A stretch of 64,000 nucleotides of DNA. Source: Palleronia salina. Lineage in GTDB: Bacteria > Pseudomonadota > Alphaproteobacteria > Rhodobacterales > Rhodobacteraceae. The notes under the pieces were generated by a model. The model saw only the letters and a list, made by a program, of their open reading frames with translations. It was not told the DNA's origin and searched no databases. Below are positions 61,381 to 64,000 of this stretch, in pieces (the first letter of the stretch is position 1; the number at the start of each line of letters is the position of its first letter). Position numbers and translations under genes: made by a program. The stretch lies in the NCBI RefSeq assembly GCF_900141995.1, contig NZ_FQZA01000007.1, positions 62,001-126,000 of the forward strand, written 5' to 3'.

Positions 61381-62208
61381 TCAGTCGTTCCTTGGATAAG
61401 AGGTGATGATGATGAAGCCGTTCGGCATGTCGGGTGCGTATTCGATGACTGTACCTATTCCAAGTGTAGGCCTTACAATCACGGGTGCCGACGCTCTGGG
61501 TCCAATGCGATAGGTTTCGACGCCTGTTTCTGTTTGGAATATGCTTGTTATGAATGCCCTTCTTCTCTGACCCGTCGCCACGGCGTTTACAACAGCTGCG
61601 TTTCGCGAAAGGTTGGAGTTAGTAAGCCTCTGCGCGGCTCGAAGGGAGGGGAAAGAGCCGTGGCGCCGGCGGAACTGACTGACGAATGGACCGCGAACCT
61701 GATCAGTTCTAACCGCTCGCAGTAGGAATTCTTCGCTCTTCCCGACATGCAATGCGATGGTGTTCCCGCCCGCGGCCTCGTGCTCGGAGAGGTCTTGGAG
61801 CGGATAGCCCCCCTCAGTGGGGACATAATAAACAAGCGTGATGTTATCCGGTACATCGGGGCTGACTGGCTCTGCATAGCACCGACAGTTGTGCGCCTGG
61901 CCCGGATGGCCGCCCGCGGGAGGCTCGTCCCAACGAAACACCTGATCGTCGTACTCTGCGTGGCTGTCGCGCACTTTCGCGTCGTCCCGGGAGCGCCAGA
62001 TGTAACGCTCGATCCCCAAATCCTGCTGCCGAAGCTGGTTGATCAGACCCGCGAAGGCCCGAAGCAGGCGTTCTTCCATGGCGGTTCGCAGGGGGCGAAG
62101 GCGCCGCGGATGGGTCTCGTATTCCTCGAAGATCGCCATCAAGCGCCCGTCCCACCGGCGCAGCGCCTCCTCCTTCGCATCAGAAACATCGCGCAGTTCC
62201 GCCACCAT
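61381..62208 (-). CDS. phage head-protein fragment fused to an RNase A-like toxin domain
   Basis: ATG 62208 gives 275 residues. Residues 1-113 are the end of a Mu F/SPP1 gp7-type minor head protein (YIWRSRDDAKVRDSHAEYDD, GGHPGQAHNCRCYAEP). Residues ~150-275 resemble the CdiA-CT RNase A-like domain: IALHVGKSEEFLLRAV near 154 (likely catalytic His), GSFPSLRAAQRLTN, AFITSIFQTETGVETYRIG and FIIITSYPRND (terminal TSYP). Upstream, the frame stays open as antisense of other genes, so the head-protein N-terminus is lost or was never here. It is followed by the immunity gene. Confidence 0.7.
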   Translation of the reverse strand: MVAELRDVSDAKEEALRRWDGRLMAIFEEYETHPRRLRPLRTAMEERLLRAFAGLINQLRQQDLGIERYIWRSRDDAKVRDSHAEYDDQVFRWDEPPAGGHPGQAHNCRCYAEPVSPDVPDNITLVYYVPTEGGYPLQDLSEHEAAGGNTIALHVGKSEEFLLRAVRTDQVRGPFVSQFRRRHGSFPSLRAAQRLTNSNLSRNAAVVNAVATGQRRRAFITSIFQTETGVETYRIGPRASAPVIVRPTLGIGTVIEYAPDMPNGFIIITSYPRND

Positions 62209-62211
62209 GTG

Positions 62212-62550
62212 CGCGCTTTCGGTGTCGTGGTCTCGGAGCAGGATGCCAACCAGATCGAGCGGACGAACGACGCCATCTCCCGGCTCGGGCTGATCTGGCG
62301 CGGGCTCTCGAACCAGTTCGCCGTTGCAGCTGCTCCCGCGCTGGAAGCCGTCGCCAACGCGATGGCGGCGGTCGCCAGCCGCACGGGTCCGCTCGGGATC
62401 GCGATCCGCGGGCTCTTCGAGAACATCGGCCGCCTGACCACCTATGCCGCCACCTTCGCGGCCTTGCTCGCGGGACGTTGGGTCGCCGGCATGGCCGCTG
62501 CGGCGCTTTCCTTGCGCGGTCTCGCCACGGCGCTGGTCGTCCTGCGCGGG
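62212..62550 (+). pseudogene. fragment of a phage tail tape-measure protein
   Basis: In the plus frame, FGVVVSEQDANQIERTNDAI, SRLGLIWRGLSNQF, GPLGIAIRGLFENIGRLTTY and AGRWVAGMAAAALSLRGLAT are a recognisable stretch of tail tape-measure protein from Rhodobacteraceae phages. It has neither start nor end of its own: the left end meets the opposite-strand head-protein gene, the right end joins RTX-like sequence in frame at about 62550. A remnant. Confidence 0.65.
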
Positions 62551-63408
62551 GCGCACGTCGACGACGACCTTCGCGGACTGGGCGACTACGACTGGTTCAT
62601 CGCCACCGAAGGCCAGGATACGCTGGATGGTGGCAACGGGCTCGACATGCTGTCCTTCGTCGAATGGGGCGGGAGCGGCACCGACGCGCTGCTGGATGTC
62701 TTCTCGACCGACGGTGCGCCACCTGCCGGCGCGGTGGCGAACGGGATTACATTGGACCTCGCGGCCCCCTCGGCCGGGACCGGGCTGGCGGCCGGCCTGA
62801 CCCTGACGTCGATCGAGCGCGTGACCGGGTCGAGCTACCAGGACGTCTTTCACGGCGACGGCGGCGAGAACGATTTCCGGGGCCTCGGCGGTTACGACTG
62901 GTTCGTGTCCTCGACCGGCGGGCGCGAACGCTATTTCGGGGGCCGCGGAAGCGACACGGTGACCTATTTCAATGCCTCGTCCGGCATCGCCGCAAACCTG
63001 AGCAACGGTGCGATGGTGGATGGCGAGGAAACGGGCTTCGGCTCCGCGGGCGATGCGCGGCTCGACCTCTATTTCGGGATCGAGAACCTTGTCGGAACAG
63101 CCTTCGACGACAGCCTTTCCGGATCGAACGAACGCAACCAGCTGAACGGGCTGGAGGGCGATGATATCATCTTCGGCCATGGCGGCGTGGACTATCTGAA
63201 GGGAGGCGATGGCAATGACACGATCGACGGCGGCGACGGTTCGGATTTCGCGTTGTTCGATGGCGAAATGGCCGACTACACCCTGAGCCGACACGCGGCG
63301 AACGAGGTCACGGTGGACCACGCCGGTGGCACGGACCACCTGATCGACGTGGAGTACCTGCGTTTCGACGATCAACAGATCAGCCTGTGGTCGCTCCCCA
63401 TCGGATAA
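62551..63408 (+). pseudogene. truncated RTX-type calcium-binding protein
   Basis: The C-terminal ~285 residues of a secreted hemolysin-type calcium-binding protein. Two related units (DDLRGLGDYDWFIATEGQDT and NDFRGLGGYDWFVSSTGGRE) are followed by canonical nonapeptide repeats (GGDGNDTIDGGDGSDF) and an end EYLRFDDQQISLW typical of the type I secretion C-terminal. The N-terminal part is missing; the frame continues upstream into a tape-measure fragment. No start codon or RBS is evident. Confidence 0.65.
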
Positions 63409-64000
63409 CTGTGTCCGCCAACAGGGCGGGTCCGATCTGCGCCGGGCAAGACCTGCGCACCCGCAGCCCATGCTTCGTTGCCAGGAGTGGACTGGCCCGG
63501 GAGAGCAGGTCGCGCGCAGGTCCACCGTCGGGGTCGATCAGCCCATACTCGACAATCGGGGCGTCTACTCGGTCTTTGGAGGCAGCCGGGATGGTCAGGC
63601 TAGCCGCAAGAGGATCCGCGATCCCAAATTCCCGAGTGTCGCACTGGAAAAATTAACGAAAGTATTGTTATCGGTCATAGTAATCCATCACCAATTCGCA
63701 TATTTCTTTAAGTATGCCACCTGCAAACAAAATGATACCCAGGTGGTAGAATGGGTATCGGGCGGCTATCGGCCCGCTCTCAATTTTGGTAAAGTTAAAG
63801 AAACCTATGATCAAAAGGATAAGACTAATTATGGTTGCATATCTCTGTTTTTTTCTTTTTCATATTTACTTGTCGGGGTCTATTTCGAATTTTAATAATC
63901 GCATTGGTCTTTCTCGGCGTTCAAGGCTCTGTTACCACTAGGATAACGGATGCTTCAAATCAAGCGCCGCAGGAAAAAATCAGAATAAACCGACGAACCG
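63409..64000. other. right end: fragmentary and A+T-rich sequence
   Basis: From 63409 to about 63660 G+C is normal and frames are open on both strands, but no product is recognised. From about 63660 to the edge the sequence is strongly A+T-rich with poly-T tracts. A frame at 63470-63895 could code 141 residues, but it spans the base-composition break and ends in low-complexity FSFSYLLVGVYFEF, so I do not call it a gene. The sequence looks recently acquired or degenerate. Confidence 0.5.

Noticed and set aside
62209-63525. Extension of the toxin-carrying minus frame to 714 codons
   Set aside because: Upstream of 62208 the frame is antisense to the tape-measure and RTX fragments and shows no family motif.
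63470-63895. Gene for a 141-residue protein near the right edge
   Set aside because: It spans a base-composition break and ends in low-complexity hydrophobic sequence with no ribosome site.

Overview
The window is high-GC DNA from an alphaproteobacterium, most probably a marine member of the Rhodobacteraceae/Roseobacter group. The evidence for this is a DMSP demethylase (dmdA) followed by acuI and two BCCT-type osmolyte transporters, a two-piece (circularly permuted) alphaproteobacterial tmRNA with the tag ANDNRAPVAVAA, the F1-ATPase inhibitor zeta subunit (DUF1476), an RNase E with an acidic insertion in its S1 domain, a trgA-trgB-cysK tellurite-resistance locus like that of Rhodobacter, and a GTTC-N7-GTTC LexA box. 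About 60 Mb-scale housekeeping context genes are not implied: this is simply ~60 kb of dense chromosomal backbone followed by ~3.6 kb of a decayed genomic island. There is no CRISPR array, intact insertion sequence or rRNA.

Layout. 1-7 kb: prfC, a SnoaL-like protein, a Hint-domain protein, an atypical SDR, an orphan FbpC-type ABC ATPase coupled to a heme-dependent N-demethylase homologue. 7-13 kb: glnA-glnB (minus strand), the bifunctional NAD(P)H-hydrate repair enzyme, and trpG-trpD. 13-19 kb: a divergent polysaccharide deacetylase and a LysM protein, both with long Ala/Pro/Asp-rich linkers, plus RarD and LOG proteins. 18-25 kb: one-carbon/corrinoid genes (DUF1638, corrinoid protein, betaine-homocysteine methyltransferase), a radical SAM gene with a LexA box, an MprF-like protein and the zeta subunit. 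25-31 kb: purC-purS-nucleotidase-purQ and a DctB/DctD-like two-component pair whose regulator lacks the GAFTGA loop. 31-39 kb: rne, MFS, tusA, ccdA, a membrane hydrolase-P450 pair. 39-42 kb: fumC cluster, sspB, tmRNA. 42.7-50.5 kb: a translationally coupled DUF2182-DUF1326-DinB-dmdA-acuI operon and two BCCT transporters. 50.5-60.3 kb: photolyase, L,D-transpeptidase, cyclopropane synthase, trgA-trgB-cysK, MscS, alanyl-tRNA editing protein, tRNA-Ser(GGA).

Right of tRNA-Ser the character changes. Truncated phage structural genes lie in opposite orientations (a DUF6441-like tail protein, a Mu F-type head protein and a tape-measure fragment), an RTX-type calcium-binding fragment is joined in frame to the tape-measure fragment, and the sequence becomes A+T-rich. 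Within this wreckage one unit appears intact: the head-protein fragment carries a C-terminal RNase A-like (CdiA-CT type) toxin domain, followed immediately by a probable CdiI-type immunity gene.

Two copies of a three-hairpin palindromic element (around 21.93 kb and 38.99 kb) lie at convergent gene junctions and overlap neighbouring stop codons. They look like an undescribed REP-like or bidirectional 3'-end element.
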